NCBI RefSeq assembly: GCF_009469605.1
Contig: NZ_SSXU01000021.1
Location: 1-64,000 of the forward strand
Direction: 5' to 3'
Source of the DNA: Zoogloea sp. 1C4
GTDB lineage: Bacteria; Pseudomonadota; Gammaproteobacteria; Burkholderiales; Rhodocyclaceae
Length of the DNA stretch: 64,000 bases
Below are positions 16,729 through 26,207 of this stretch, piece after piece. Position numbers and translations under genes: made by a program. A model generated the notes under the pieces. That model was not told where the DNA came from. It was given only the letters and a program-made list of their open reading frames with translations, and did not search any database. The stretch's first letter is position 1. Each line of letters starts with the position of its first letter.

Positions 16729-18366
16729 TCAGGGGTAGAAGACGTACACGCGGTAGCCCGCGGCGGCGACGCCGGGGGCCTCGAAGGCGATCCGGGTGGC
16801 GACTTCGCGCTTGGCGGCGAAGGCGTCCTTCGGGGCGTCGGCGGGCAGCCACTGGGCGGGTTCGAGCACCTTGCGGACGAGGGCCTTGTCGCGGGCGTCG
16901 GTGAGGGTGATCTCGAGGTGCGGATAGGCCTGGGGGAACTCCGCCCGGTTGCGCAGGGTGGCGTGCAGGGTGAAGAAGGCTTCGCGGGCGGCGTCGGGCT
17001 GGATGTCGGAGCTTTCGATGGCGATGTCGGCGGCGTTGCGCGGCAGCGGCAGCTCGCAGCCGAGGGCGCCGCACAGGCTTTCCATGAACGGCCGGGTCTG
17101 GGGCGAGGACTGGACGATCTCGCTGCGGAACACCAGCGCGCCCTGGGCCAGGAGGGCGAGGCTCAGCAGGGTGGCGCCGGCAGTCCAGGCGGCCTGACGC
17201 AGTACCGGCGACGTGGCGGGTTCGGCTTCCGGTTCGATCGGCGGCTCGTCGTCGGCGTCTTCGTAGGATTCGACGGTCTCGACGGTTTCGGCGACGATCT
17301 TCGGCTCGGCCCGGCGGGGATCGGCGCTGGTGTCGATTTCGATGGGCACGTGGGCGGCCTCGGCCTGGGCTTGGGCGAGCATCGCGGCGGGCTCTTCGCT
17401 GGCCGGCCAGGGCTGGTCGTGGGGCGTGGCGGCGAGGGCTTCCGGCGGGGTCGGGTCCTCGTCCTGCTTGTGGAGCAGGGCGTCGAAATCGACGGGTTCG
17501 GCGGGCGGGGCCTTCAGGTCGAGATCGGCGGCGGACGGCCAGTCGGGCTGGAAGGGGGGCGCCTCGAAGGGTTCGACAGCGGGCGGGGCGTCGCTGGCGA
17601 TCACGTCGTCGAAGTCGTCGCGCTCGTCGGTGGTGTCTGCGGTGTGAGCATCGCTGCCGAACTCGGTGGTGGGCGATGCTTCGGGTGGCCAGGGTTGTGC
17701 CGCGTCGATGTCGATATCGATGTCGGCGAAGGGCGCGACCGGCGCGGCGGCTTCGTCGGCAGGCTGGGACGCTTCAGCGGGCTCGTCCGGGAAGGCGTCG
17801 ACGGGCTCGCTGTCGGGCAGGTCGAAGCTGGGGGCGTCGGCCGGGGCGGGTTCTTCGGGCGTGTCGAAGGCGTCGCCATCGCCTTCTTCGGCAGGGAGGG
17901 CTGCGTCCGGGGTGTCGTCCGGGAGGGCGGGCGCTGGCGGGATGTCGGCTTCGGCGATGAGCTCGTCCGCCAGGGGCTCGTCGGCCAGGGGTTCAGCGAC
18001 GGGGGACGGTGTGTCGGCGGGCAGGAGGTCGTCGAGGTCGAGGAGATCTTCGTCGGCCGGTGCGGCGATCGCTTCCGGCTGCGGGGCGTCAGCGGCTGCC
18101 TCGGTGGCCTCGACCGGCGCGGCGTCTTCCTGGGGCTTTTCTTCAAGAACGAAGATGGGCGGCTCGGCGGGAGCCTCGACAGCGGGTGCCGGCGTGGGCG
18201 CCAGGGAGTGGGTGTCGGTGGGTTCGGTGTCCTCGGGGATGCGGCTTTCCAGCGCGTTGAAGGCGTGCTGGCAGTGGCCGCAGCGCACGCGCCCGCCCCG
18301 GGCCTGCAGTTGCTCGGGGCGAACCCGGAAGGTCGTGGCACAGGCGGGGCAGCGTGCGAGGATCAT
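16729..18366 (-). CDS. Zinc-ribbon and DUF3426 domain membrane protein
   Basis: A 545-residue protein. Residues 1-40 form an MJ0042-type zinc ribbon (CPACATTFRV and CGHCQHAF, two CxxC pairs). A very long acidic, Pro/Ala/Asp/Glu-rich stretch follows (about residues 45-370). One transmembrane helix lies near residue 390 (TAGATLLSLALLAQGALVF), and the C-terminal DUF3426 domain (about 150 residues) ends in YRVYVFYP. The acidic linker is probably disordered. Function unknown; the family is usually found beside prmA. Its ATG overlaps the prmA stop (ATGA), so it is translationally coupled. Confidence 0.9.
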   Translation of the reverse strand: MILARCPACATTFRVRPEQLQARGGRVRCGHCQHAFNALESRIPEDTEPTDTHSLAPTPAPAVEAPAEPPIFVLEEKPQEDAAPVEATEAAADAPQPEAIAAPADEDLLDLDDLLPADTPSPVAEPLADEPLADELIAEADIPPAPALPDDTPDAALPAEEGDGDAFDTPEEPAPADAPSFDLPDSEPVDAFPDEPAEASQPADEAAAPVAPFADIDIDIDAAQPWPPEASPTTEFGSDAHTADTTDERDDFDDVIASDAPPAVEPFEAPPFQPDWPSAADLDLKAPPAEPVDFDALLHKQDEDPTPPEALAATPHDQPWPASEEPAAMLAQAQAEAAHVPIEIDTSADPRRAEPKIVAETVETVESYEDADDEPPIEPEAEPATSPVLRQAAWTAGATLLSLALLAQGALVFRSEIVQSSPQTRPFMESLCGALGCELPLPRNAADIAIESSDIQPDAAREAFFTLHATLRNRAEFPQAYPHLEITLTDARDKALVRKVLEPAQWLPADAPKDAFAAKREVATRIAFEAPGVAAAGYRVYVFYP

Positions 18367-19259
18367 GGCGTGACCGGTCGTTCTCCTTCGAGGCGGACCC
18401 AGCCGTCGTGCGTGGCGCCGACGGTGAGCGCGATGAAGGGTGCGTAGGCTTCGATGACTTCGTCCGCCTGGGCTTCGAGCACGCCCGAGAGGGCGAGCCT
18501 GCCGCCGGGTGCGACGCGGGCCGCGAGGAGCGGCGCGAGCATCTTCAGCGGGTTGGTGAGGATGTTGGCGACGACCCGCTGGAAGGTGCCGTCGAGGGGC
18601 TTGGACGAGACCTGCAGGTGCAGCTTCACGCCGTTGGTCTCGGCGTTGAAGGCGGCGGTCTCGACGGCCTTCTCGTCGATGTCGACGCCGGTGACTTCGC
18701 CCGCGCCCAGGCGCGCGGCGGCGATGGCGAGGATGCCGGAGCCGCAGCCGTAGTCGAGCACCGTGACGCCCGGCTCGATCACGTCGGTGAGCCATTCGAG
18801 GCACAGCCGGGTGGTCGGGTGGGAGCCGGTGCCGAAGGCCATGCCTGGATCGAGGATCAGGTTGATGGCGTCCGGCGCGGGGGCTTCGTGCCACGAGGGC
18901 ACGATCCACAGGCGGTCGGTGATGCGGATCGGGTCGAACTGGCTCTGGGTGAGCTGCACCCAGTTCTGCTCGGCGACTTCTTCGATGGTGAAGGGCGGCA
19001 CCGCATCGAGCCCGGCGGCGGCCGAGGCGGTTGCCAGGGCTTCGGCCAGGTCGGTGTCGGTGTCGAAGAGGGCGACGACGCGGCTGTGATCCCACAGGCT
19101 GGCCGGGTGCATGCCCGGCTCGCCGAACTGGGGCTTCTCGGCGTCGGTGCCCGCGTCGGCATCGTCGATGCTGACCGACAGGGCGCCGTGATCCATCAGC
19201 GCCTCGGACAGGGCCTCGGCGCGTGTGGCATCAGCCTGCAGGATGACGGAGATCCACAT
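18363..19259 (-). CDS. prmA: Ribosomal protein L11 methyltransferase
   Basis: A 298-residue SAM-dependent methyltransferase that trimethylates ribosomal protein L11. The AdoMet site is LDYGCGSGILAIAAARLGA, preceded by DPGMAFGTGSHPTTRLCLEWL, a PrmA signature, and followed by VANILTNPLKMLAP (NxL-type catalytic loop). Length matches E. coli PrmA (293). Start ATG at 19259 overlaps the accC stop by one base (TGATG). Part of the accB-accC-prmA run. Confidence 0.95.
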   Translation of the reverse strand: MWISVILQADATRAEALSEALMDHGALSVSIDDADAGTDAEKPQFGEPGMHPASLWDHSRVVALFDTDTDLAEALATASAAAGLDAVPPFTIEEVAEQNWVQLTQSQFDPIRITDRLWIVPSWHEAPAPDAINLILDPGMAFGTGSHPTTRLCLEWLTDVIEPGVTVLDYGCGSGILAIAAARLGAGEVTGVDIDEKAVETAAFNAETNGVKLHLQVSSKPLDGTFQRVVANILTNPLKMLAPLLAARVAPGGRLALSGVLEAQADEVIEAYAPFIALTVGATHDGWVRLEGERPVTP

Positions 19260-20626
19260 CAGCTTTTGCTGACCTCGTTGCGCCCCGCCAGCTTGTGCTC
19301 CAGGTAGTGGATGCTGGTGCCGCCTTCGACGAAGCGGGCGTCGAGCATCAGCTCCTGGTGCAGCGGGATGTTGGTCTTGATGCCTTCGACCAGCATCTCG
19401 GACAGCGCGATGCGCATCCGGCGGATGGCCTGGTCGCGGGTGTCGCCGTAGGCGATCAGCTTGCCGATCATCGAGTCGTAGTGCTGCGGCACGGTGTAGC
19501 CGTTGTACACGTGGGAGTCGACGCGGATGCCGGGGCCGCCGGGGACGTGCCAGTTGGAGATCTTGCCCGGGCAGGGGGTGAACTTGAACGGGTCTTCGGC
19601 GTTGATCCGGCACTCGATGGCGTGGCCGCGGAACTCGATGTCCTTCTGCTTGTAGCGCAGCTTCTGGCCGGCGGCGACGCGGATCTGTTCCTGGACGATG
19701 TCGACCCCGGTGATGAGCTCGGTGACCGGGTGCTCGACCTGGACGCGGGTGTTCATCTCGATGAAGTAGAACTCGCCGTTCTCGTAGAGGAACTCGAAGG
19801 TGCCGGCGCCCCGGTAGCCGATCTTGCGGCAGGCTTCGGCGCAGCGTTCGCCGATGCGCAGGATGTGGCGGCGCTCGATGCCGGGCGCGGGCGCTTCCTC
19901 GATGACCTTCTGGTGGCGGCGCTGCATGGAGCAGTCGCGCTCGCCCAGGTGGATGGCGTTGCCGTGCTGGTCGGCGAGGATCTGGATTTCCACGTGGCGC
20001 GGGTTTTCCAGAAACTTTTCCATGTAGACCATGGGGTTGCCGAAAAACGCGCCGGCTTCGGAGCGGGTGGTGGTGACCGCGTTGAGCAGCGCCGCTTCGG
20101 TGTGCACCACGCGCATGCCGCGGCCGCCACCGCCGCCGGCGGCCTTGATGATCACCGGATAGCCGATGGCGCGGGCGATCTTGACGATTTCCTTCGGGTC
20201 GTCGGGCAGGGCGCCTTCGGAGCCGGGCACGCAGGGCACGCCGGCAGCCTTCATGGCGTCCTTGGCGGAGACCTTGTCACCCATCAGGCGGATGGTTTCG
20301 GCGCGGGGGCCGATGAAGACGAAGCCGGACTGCTCGACCCGCTCGGCGAAGTCGGCGTTCTCGGACAGGAAGCCATAGCCGGGGTGGATGGCTTCGGCGT
20401 CGGTGACTTCTGCGGCCGAAATGAGCGCCGGGATGTTGAGGTAGCTGAGGGCGGACGAGGCCGGGCCGATGCACACGGATTCGTCGGCCAGCTTGACGTA
20501 CTTGGCTTCGGCGTCGGGCTGGGAATGGACCGCGACGGTCTTGATGCCCAGCTCGCGGCAGGCTCGCAGCACCCGGAGGGCGATTTCACCCCGGTTGGCG
20601 ATGAGGATCTTTTCGAACATGGCCAT
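19259..20626 (-). CDS. accC: Acetyl-CoA carboxylase, biotin carboxylase subunit
   Basis: A 455-residue ATP-grasp enzyme that carboxylates biotin on AccB, the first half-reaction of malonyl-CoA formation. Visible features: [18 protein letters not shown] at the N-terminus, [15 protein letters not shown], the glycine-rich ATP loop [22 protein letters not shown], and the active-site [14 protein letters not shown]. The start is MAMFEK; MFEK two codons later is equally possible. It lies 3 bp after accB. Confidence 0.97.
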   Translation of the reverse strand: MAMFEKILIANRGEIALRVLRACRELGIKTVAVHSQPDAEAKYVKLADESVCIGPASSALSYLNIPALISAAEVTDAEAIHPGYGFLSENADFAERVEQSGFVFIGPRAETIRLMGDKVSAKDAMKAAGVPCVPGSEGALPDDPKEIVKIARAIGYPVIIKAAGGGGGRGMRVVHTEAALLNAVTTTRSEAGAFFGNPMVYMEKFLENPRHVEIQILADQHGNAIHLGERDCSMQRRHQKVIEEAPAPGIERRHILRIGERCAEACRKIGYRGAGTFEFLYENGEFYFIEMNTRVQVEHPVTELITGVDIVQEQIRVAAGQKLRYKQKDIEFRGHAIECRINAEDPFKFTPCPGKISNWHVPGGPGIRVDSHVYNGYTVPQHYDSMIGKLIAYGDTRDQAIRRMRIALSEMLVEGIKTNIPLHQELMLDARFVEGGTSIHYLEHKLAGRNEVSKS

Positions 20627-20629
20627 GAT

Positions 20630-21085
<456 letters not shown>

Positions 21086-21364
21086 TGTGTTCCCCTTGAA
21101 TGAGCTGGTCCCCGCCGAAGGGCAGGGAGCCGGTATCTGGAATTAGGCGCGAAGGGCGCTAGGACGGAAGCGCGCAGGTGCGGGGGTGTGCGCCGCTCGG
21201 ACGAGCGTGCGGAAAATCACGGCCCCGGGGCCGGGCTGAACATGCGCGCAGTGCAGCGTCTGTTCAGCCGAGGTGATGGCCCAATGGCGGTTTTTGCGCG
21301 TCATGGACGCAAGTTTGCCGTAATTCGGCGCAAGTTGTCCACCGCCAGGGGCTGGCGGCGGGGT

Positions 21365-21919
21365 TCAGGAGCCGGTCAGTTCAGCCAGTTTGCGGTCGAG
21401 TTCGTCTTCGGACAGGGTGCCCAGCTTGACGAGGCCGAGCTGGCCATTTTGGGTGACGATCACGGTGAAGGGCAGCGCCTGGGAGGTGTTGCCGAGGGCT
21501 TCGGTGAGCCCCACGACTGACGGCGAGGCGATAACCAGCGGGTAGCTGACCTTGTTGGCCGCCTGGAAATCGCGCACGTTGTCGGCGGTGTCGATGCTGA
21601 TCCCCACGAACTGGACGCCCTTGTCCTGGTATTTGGCGCTCATCGCCGAGAAGGCGGGGATTTCCTTGCGGCATGGCGGGCACCAGGTGGCCCAGAAGTT
21701 CACCACCAGCACCTTGCCCTTCCAGTTTGCGAGGGGCTGTTTGGCGCTGCCGCTGTCTGGCAGCTCCAGCGCGAGGAGCTTGTCGAGGGCGGCCTGCTGT
21801 TCGGGCGAGGCGGTGGGGGCGCTGGCCGGGGGCGTGTTGCGGCGGGCCGAGTAGATGCCGGCGGCGCCGGCGGCCAGGGCGACGATGATGACGAGGACGA
21901 TGCGGAGGGTTCGGTTCAT
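21365..21919 (-). CDS. TlpA/ResA-type membrane-anchored thioredoxin
   Basis: A 184-residue periplasmic thiol-disulfide oxidoreductase. An uncleaved anchor (IVLVIIVALAAGAAGIYSA) is followed by the thioredoxin fold with active site NFWATWCPPCRKEIP (Cys80/Cys83). Such proteins reduce apocytochrome c or other periplasmic disulfides. Its ATG overlaps the stop of the upstream unknown gene (ATGA). It is not adjacent to ccm genes in this window, so its partner is unknown. Confidence 0.92.
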   Translation of the reverse strand: MNRTLRIVLVIIVALAAGAAGIYSARRNTPPASAPTASPEQQAALDKLLALELPDSGSAKQPLANWKGKVLVVNFWATWCPPCRKEIPAFSAMSAKYQDKGVQFVGISIDTADNVRDFQAANKVSYPLVIASPSVVGLTEALGNTSQALPFTVIVTQNGQLGLVKLGTLSEDELDRKLAELTGS

Positions 21920-22542
21920 GGCGTGGTGCCGGCGGTGGCCGGCGTGTTGCTGACGAGGGCTTCGACGACGGAGCGGCGGGCGCGTTCCATCTGCCGTGCG
22001 CCGTGGGCGCCGCGGCGGCTGACGCGCTCGATGTCCTGGGCGTAGATGCGCAGCTTGAAGGGGATGTCGTCCCAGTCGAAGACGAGGATGGCCTCGGGCC
22101 CGTCGGGCTGGTTGCGGCGCGGCTCGCGGTGTTCGTAGGCGACGTTCTGGTTGAGGAAGAAGATCTCGACTTCCTTGGCGCTCTCGGGGAAGAGGTCGAT
22201 CTCGACCTCGGAGTAACGGCCGGCGGTGCCTTCGAGCACGGCACCGGTGAGATAGGGGCGGAAGGCGTCGAGTTCGCGCATCACCTCGATGGCAGCAAGG
22301 CGCATCACCTGCTGGCGTTCAAGGTGCTCCTCATCCTGGAAAACCGCCAGATAGGTGCGGACCTCGGCCTCGATCTCGGCGTTGTTGGGCAGTTCGTCGG
22401 CGTTGACGGCGCCCAGCTGGCGGGCGGCCTTGCGCTTGGCGAAGCCGTAATCGCTGATGCCGTCTTCGGCGATCATCCGGGCGGCCAGCGCGGCGATCTC
22501 GCGGCGGAGGTTGCTGCGATGGGGAACGGCAGGGCGCGGCAT
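21916..22542 (-). CDS. Conserved hypothetical protein
   Basis: A 208-residue soluble protein with no signal peptide. I do not recognise a defined domain. The N-terminal half is helical and charged (REIAALAARMIAEDGISDYG, then FAKRKAARQLG). The C-terminal half contains TGRYSEVEIDLF-like and FDWDDIPFKLRIYAQDIERV segments that look like an alpha/beta fold. Homologues sit divergently from mpl in related betaproteobacteria as far as I recall. Divergent from mpl across an 87-bp gap that contains facing TAGAAT/ATTCTA -10-like hexamers at 22568 and 22581. Confidence 0.75.
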   Translation of the reverse strand: MPRPAVPHRSNLRREIAALAARMIAEDGISDYGFAKRKAARQLGAVNADELPNNAEIEAEVRTYLAVFQDEEHLERQQVMRLAAIEVMRELDAFRPYLTGAVLEGTAGRYSEVEIDLFPESAKEVEIFFLNQNVAYEHREPRRNQPDGPEAILVFDWDDIPFKLRIYAQDIERVSRRGAHGARQMERARRSVVEALVSNTPATAGTTP

Positions 22543-22629
22543 GGGCGGTCGGAGCTCCCCGTTCGATTAGAATAGGCCCCATTCTACACACGACTGTTGC
22601 GGCGCTGTTTCGGCCGCCTTCTGGATTCC

Positions 22630-23976
22630 ATGCATATTCATATTCTTGGCATTTGCGGCACTTTCATGGGTGGCGTGGCGCTGCTGGCGCGGGCCGCCGG
22701 CCACAAGGTGACGGGCTGCGACGCCAACGTCTATCCGCCGATGAGCACCCAGCTCGAAGAGCAGGGCATCGGCCTCGTCGAAGGTTATGGCGTCGATCAG
22801 CTAGGCCTTGCGCCGGATGTCTTCGTGGTCGGCAACGCGATCTCCCGCGGCAACCCGCTCCTCGAGGCGATCCTCGACCAGGGGCTGCCGTACGTCTCGG
22901 GCCCCCAGTGGCTGGCCGAGAACGTGCTGCAGGGGCGCTGGGTGATGGCGGTGGCCGGCACCCACGGCAAGACGACGACCACCTCGCTGCTGGCGTGGAT
23001 CCTCGAAGATGTCGGCATGAAGCCGGGCTTTCTGGTGGGCGGTGTGCCCAAGAACTTCGGCGTGTCGGCGCGCCTGGGCGAGACGCCCTTCTTCGTGATT
23101 GAGGCCGACGAATACGACACCGCCTTTTGCGACAAGCGCTCCAAGTTCGTCCATTACCGCCCGCGCACGGCGATCCTCAACAACCTGGAGTTCGACCACG
23201 CGGACATCTTTGCCGATCTGCCGGCGATCGAAACCCAGTTCCACCATCTGGTGCGGATCATTCCCAAGTCGGGCCGGATCGTCGCCAACGGGGCCGAGGA
23301 GTCGCTGCAACGGGTGATCCAGCGCGGCTGCTGGTCGGAGCTCGAATGGTTCAACGACGCCGCCGGTTGGTCGGTGGCCGAGGGCGCCTTCGAGGACGAA
23401 GTGGTGGTGCGTTTCGAGGGCCGCGAGATCGGCCGCAGGCGCCTGCCCCTGTCGGGCACCCACAACCGGGCCAATGCGCTGGCCGCCATCGCCGCCGCCC
23501 GCCACGTGGGCGTGACGCCTGAAGTGGCGCTGGACGCGCTGACCCGCTTCGAGGGCGTCAAGCGCCGGCTCGAGGTGCGCGGCACGGTGCGCGACGTGAC
23601 GGTCTACGACGACTTCGCGCATCACCCCACCGCGATCACCCTCACCGTCGAGGGCCTGCGCCGGCAGGTGGGCGACGCGCGCATCCTGGCGGTGCTGGAG
23701 CCGCGCTCCAACACCATGAAGCTGGGCGTGATGAAGGATCAGCTGCCGGCCAGCCTGGCCCAGGCCGACAAGGTGTTCTGCTACGCCGCCAACCTGGGCT
23801 GGGACGCCCGCGGCGCGCTGGCGCCCATCGCCGGCAAGACGGTGGTCGAGGACGACCTGGACGCGCTGGTGAAGGCCATCGTCGCCGAGGCGAAGGCAGG
23901 TGACCGCATCCTGGTGATGAGCAACGGCGGCTTCGGCGGCATCCACGGCAAGCTGCTCGCCGCGCTGGCGGGCTGA
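22630..23976 (+). CDS. mpl: UDP-N-acetylmuramate:L-alanyl-gamma-D-glutamyl-meso-diaminopimelate ligase
   Basis: A 448-residue Mur ligase that reattaches recycled murein tripeptide to UDP-MurNAc. The N-terminal Rossmann part is HIHILGICGTFMGGVALLAR; the ATP loop is VAGTHGKTTTTSLLAWIL; FVIEADEYDTAFCDKRSKF is diagnostic for Mpl over MurC. The C-terminal domain has VYDDFAHHPTAI and LEPRSNTMKLGVMK. The start MHIHILG fits the family; 11 more residues from an earlier start are unlikely. Ends at a hairpin likely to terminate it. Confidence 0.96.
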   Translation: MHIHILGICGTFMGGVALLARAAGHKVTGCDANVYPPMSTQLEEQGIGLVEGYGVDQLGLAPDVFVVGNAISRGNPLLEAILDQGLPYVSGPQWLAENVLQGRWVMAVAGTHGKTTTTSLLAWILEDVGMKPGFLVGGVPKNFGVSARLGETPFFVIEADEYDTAFCDKRSKFVHYRPRTAILNNLEFDHADIFADLPAIETQFHHLVRIIPKSGRIVANGAEESLQRVIQRGCWSELEWFNDAAGWSVAEGAFEDEVVVRFEGREIGRRRLPLSGTHNRANALAAIAAARHVGVTPEVALDALTRFEGVKRRLEVRGTVRDVTVYDDFAHHPTAITLTVEGLRRQVGDARILAVLEPRSNTMKLGVMKDQLPASLAQADKVFCYAANLGWDARGALAPIAGKTVVEDDLDALVKAIVAEAKAGDRILVMSNGGFGGIHGKLLAALAG

Positions 23977-23983
23977 TCCGCCG

Positions 23984-24015
23984 GCCCCGCTCCAGCCGGC
24001 GGCGCGGGGCGCTTT
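23984..24015 (+). terminator. Probable terminator after mpl
   Basis: GCCCCGC (23984-23990) can pair with GCGGGGC (24004-24010), followed by GCTTT. A nested CCGCCGG/CCGGCGG pairing is also possible. It marks the end of the mpl transcript and the edge of the foreign-looking segment. Confidence 0.5.
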
Positions 24016-24080
24016 AGTTGAGCATGTCGCCGACGTGAGAGAAGATACAGAATCTGGAAATAAGAAGTTGCGGCTGAAAG

Positions 24081-24123
24081 GCGGGGGCTCAATCGCTGCC
24101 CCCTCGACCCCCGCTATTGGAGG
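24081..24123 (+). promoter_or_regulatory. Mutually exclusive hairpins ahead of an exported orphan gene
   Basis: GGGGGC (24083-24088) can pair with GCCCCC (24098-24103), or GCGGGGG (24081-24087) with CCCCCGC (24108-24114). Both use the same 5' arm, so only one can form. The second ends 4 nt before the ribosome site GGAGG (24119-24123) of the gene at 24131. This could be an attenuator or simply a GC-rich hairpin. Confidence 0.4.
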
Positions 24124-24130
24124 TTTTGTG

Positions 24131-24826
24131 ATGACATTCCGTCAAATTCTTCTTGCGTCTGCCGCTGTTGGGGCCATGGTGCCTGCCATGCCAGCCCTGT
24201 CGGGTGATGACCTGATGGTTGCCCCGCACTATAAAGATTTTACAGACCGTCGTGTTGTCGGCTCCGCTGCGCGTTCGTTTGTGAAGCGATTTACAGATTT
24301 AGCTACTTTGCCTGCTGTAGAAGACGCTGGAATGCGAGATTTCTTGAATTCGACATTCAGGGTTGCGGCTGATTTTGATCAGCCCATCACAGATGCCGCG
24401 CGCACTTTTACCGAGCTGTTGCAAAAGCCTCAAAAGGCATCCGACCCCATTGTTTATACCCACCTGAACCCTATCAGCCCAGAAGGCGTAGTCACCACAT
24501 TTGCCGCGCGTGCGCCAGATGATGTCTTGGCCAGCTCCTCTACAGGTTTTGAATGGGGAGGCCAGATGGTTGCCTTCAGATATTGTATTGAGGTAAAGGG
24601 CCAAGTGGTATCGTATGGCGGTGTTGGTTATAACGGCTTGCCTGTTGCGCCAACTTCTGGGTCATCAATTCCGCGTAAAGTGGGTAAACCGATAATCGAC
24701 CCCGCGACAGGTGCTGTTGTGGTGGACGCTGCCACAGGTCAGCCGCGCACATCCTTTGTTTTTGCCTGTAAAGCGGTGTTGGCTCAGCCAATCAAAGATT
24801 ACATTGCATCCCGTTTAGGTCGATGA
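24131..24826 (+). CDS. Exported protein of unknown function
   Basis: A 231-residue protein with a probable signal peptide (residues 1-24, ending PAMPALS). I recognise no family. Notable sequences are SFVKRFTDLATLPAVEDAG, PIVYTHLNPISPEGVVTTFA, FEWGGQMVAFRYCIEVKGQV, and a repeat-like PATGAVVVDAATGQP. Two cysteines (in RYCIEV and VFACKAV) could form a disulfide. GGAGG lies seven bases before the ATG. Codon use is unlike all neighbours, indicating transfer. Its 3' end overlaps the broken gene on the other strand. Confidence 0.75.
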   Translation: MTFRQILLASAAVGAMVPAMPALSGDDLMVAPHYKDFTDRRVVGSAARSFVKRFTDLATLPAVEDAGMRDFLNSTFRVAADFDQPITDAARTFTELLQKPQKASDPIVYTHLNPISPEGVVTTFAARAPDDVLASSSTGFEWGGQMVAFRYCIEVKGQVVSYGGVGYNGLPVAPTSGSSIPRKVGKPIIDPATGAVVVDAATGQPRTSFVFACKAVLAQPIKDYIASRLGR

Positions 24827-25175
24827 ATATCAATATCACGACTACCTTTCCCTTCCACGCTCTCGCCCCCAGAAGGACGACCTGAATCCAGTCGTCGCGC
24901 TGCGCGCTCGGGCTGCTTCACCTGCTCAAACGTGTTCACAGGCCCACGCGGCTTTTGCAGTTCCTCTTCCTTGATCTCGGCGGCAATGCGCTGCCGCTCT
25001 GTCTTGTGCCATGTCTCATCAAGCTGTTCCAGCTCGTGGCGCTGCTTCTTTTCCAGCCTTCGGACCTCTTCCGCGTAACGCGCAGCCTGTGCCCGCTGTG
25101 CGGCTTCGTCAGCGGCTTCCTCTCTTGCGGTGCGCCCTGTGACCTCGGAAAGCCACTTGGACAGACGGTGATGCT
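24799..25175 (-). pseudogene. Truncated charged coiled-coil protein, C-terminal fragment (possible relaxase tail)
   Basis: An open frame of about 125 codons, with no start codon, runs from the ctaA stop to a TAA at 24799. Its translation is highly charged and helical (LSKWLSEVTGRTAREEAADE, VRRLEKKQRHELEQLDETWH) and ends in a Pro/Arg/Ser-rich tail. This resembles C-termini of mobilisation relaxases, but the match is by style only. Codon use matches the neighbouring orphan, not the chromosome. The 5' part is missing, cut off at the ctaA end, so it is probably a remnant. Confidence 0.5.
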
Positions 25176-26207
25176 CTAGCGCACTACCTCGAAACGCCTC
25201 GGAAAGCCCGCCGCTGGCACCCGGCCGCGGGCTTTTTCTCGCTCGAACACCCGGGCCACGGCGGCCAGGGTGGCGCATAGCAGCAGCGCCGCGCCGGTGT
25301 TGTGGGCGACGGCCAGCGGCAGCGGGAGCTGCAGCAGCACGTTGGCGATGCCGAGGCTGATCTGCAGCGCCAGCGCCGCCAGCAGCGCCATGCCGTGCCG
25401 GCGTAGCAGCGGCTGGCGACACAGCAGCACGCCCAGGCCGCCGACGACGATCAGCACCACGCCGGCGAACAGCCGGTGGGTGAAGTGGATGGCGGTGAGG
25501 GCCGCGCCGGGCAGCAGCGCGCCGGAGGCGGTGGCGCCCAGCTCGCGATCGAGCGTGAAGGCGTGGTGGGTGTCCATCTCGGGCCACCAGTTGCCCTGGC
25601 AGGTTGGGAAATCCGCGCAGATGGCGGCGGCGTAGTTGCTGCTCACCCAGCCGCCCAGGGCGATCTGCGTGAGCACCGCCAGCAGCGCGCCAGCGGCCAG
25701 CAGGCGCAGGCCGGCGGAGGCGGCGGGCCGTGCCGGGCGATGCTCGCGCAGCCACAGCAGGGCGAGGAGGGCGAGCGTGGTCATGCCGCCCAGAAGGTGG
25801 CTGGTGACGATCACCGGCTTGAGGAGCTTCGTCACCGTGAGCATGCCGAGCAGCGCCTGGCCGATCACCACCGCCAGCAGCGCCACCTCCAGCCACGGTC
25901 CGCGCCGGGCCCGCTGGCGCCACGCAAGCACTGCAAGGCCGAGGATGCACAGCCCCAGCGTGCCGGCGGCGTAGCGGTGGATCATCTCCTTCCAGGCCTT
26001 GGGCGCCTCCACCGGCTTGCCGAAGGCGGCCTCGGCGCGGGTGACTTCGTGGGCCGCTTCGGGCACGCCGATCAGCTGGCCGTAGCAGCCGGGCCAGTCG
26101 GGGCAGCCAAGGCCGGCGTCGGACAGGCGTACCCAGGCGCCCATCGATACGACGACCAGCGCGAGTACCAGCGCGAGGCTGGCGAGGAGGCGGTAGCTTC
26201 TGCTCAC
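25176..26207 (-). CDS. ctaA: Heme A synthase (Cox15/CtaA)
   Basis: A 343-residue membrane protein that oxidises the C8 methyl of heme O to the formyl of heme A for aa3/caa3 oxidases. Eight hydrophobic helices are present, with conserved heme-ligand His residues in [32 protein letters not shown] and [10 protein letters not shown], and the extracytoplasmic loop [14 protein letters not shown] with a Cys pair. The start is a GTG overlapping the cyoE stop (GTGA). The C-terminus meets a foreign segment, so the last residues (PRRFEVVR) may not be native. Confidence 0.92.
   Translation of the reverse strand: MSRSYRLLASLALVLALVVVSMGAWVRLSDAGLGCPDWPGCYGQLIGVPEAAHEVTRAEAAFGKPVEAPKAWKEMIHRYAAGTLGLCILGLAVLAWRQRARRGPWLEVALLAVVIGQALLGMLTVTKLLKPVIVTSHLLGGMTTLALLALLWLREHRPARPAASAGLRLLAAGALLAVLTQIALGGWVSSNYAAAICADFPTCQGNWWPEMDTHHAFTLDRELGATASGALLPGAALTAIHFTHRLFAGVVLIVVGGLGVLLCRQPLLRRHGMALLAALALQISLGIANVLLQLPLPLAVAHNTGAALLLCATLAAVARVFEREKARGRVPAAGFPRRFEVVR

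Larger units (their letters stand above)
24011..25175. other. AT-richer foreign segment between mpl and ctaA
   Basis: Base composition changes abruptly here. Codons with A or T in third position become common and the strong GC3 bias of all neighbours disappears. The segment holds one exported orphan gene and the tail of a broken charged protein, and it interrupts two chromosomal neighbours exactly at their ends. No integrase, terminal repeats or target duplication were found. Interpreted as a remnant of a plasmid or integrative element. Confidence 0.65.

Noticed and set aside
15814-18447. An 877-codon open frame on the plus strand
   Set aside because: Lies antisense to the PfkB kinase and DUF3426 genes; Gly/Val/Asp-rich with no motif, an antisense artefact.
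21086-21364. Search for aroQ or a riboswitch upstream of accB
   Set aside because: No reading frame resembling 3-dehydroquinase and no conserved riboswitch-like structure could be recognised.
24955-25179. A 74-codon plus-strand open frame, hydrophobic and Cys-rich
   Set aside because: Hydrophobicity is a by-product of the charged minus-strand fragment; no ribosome site at its start and no recognised family.
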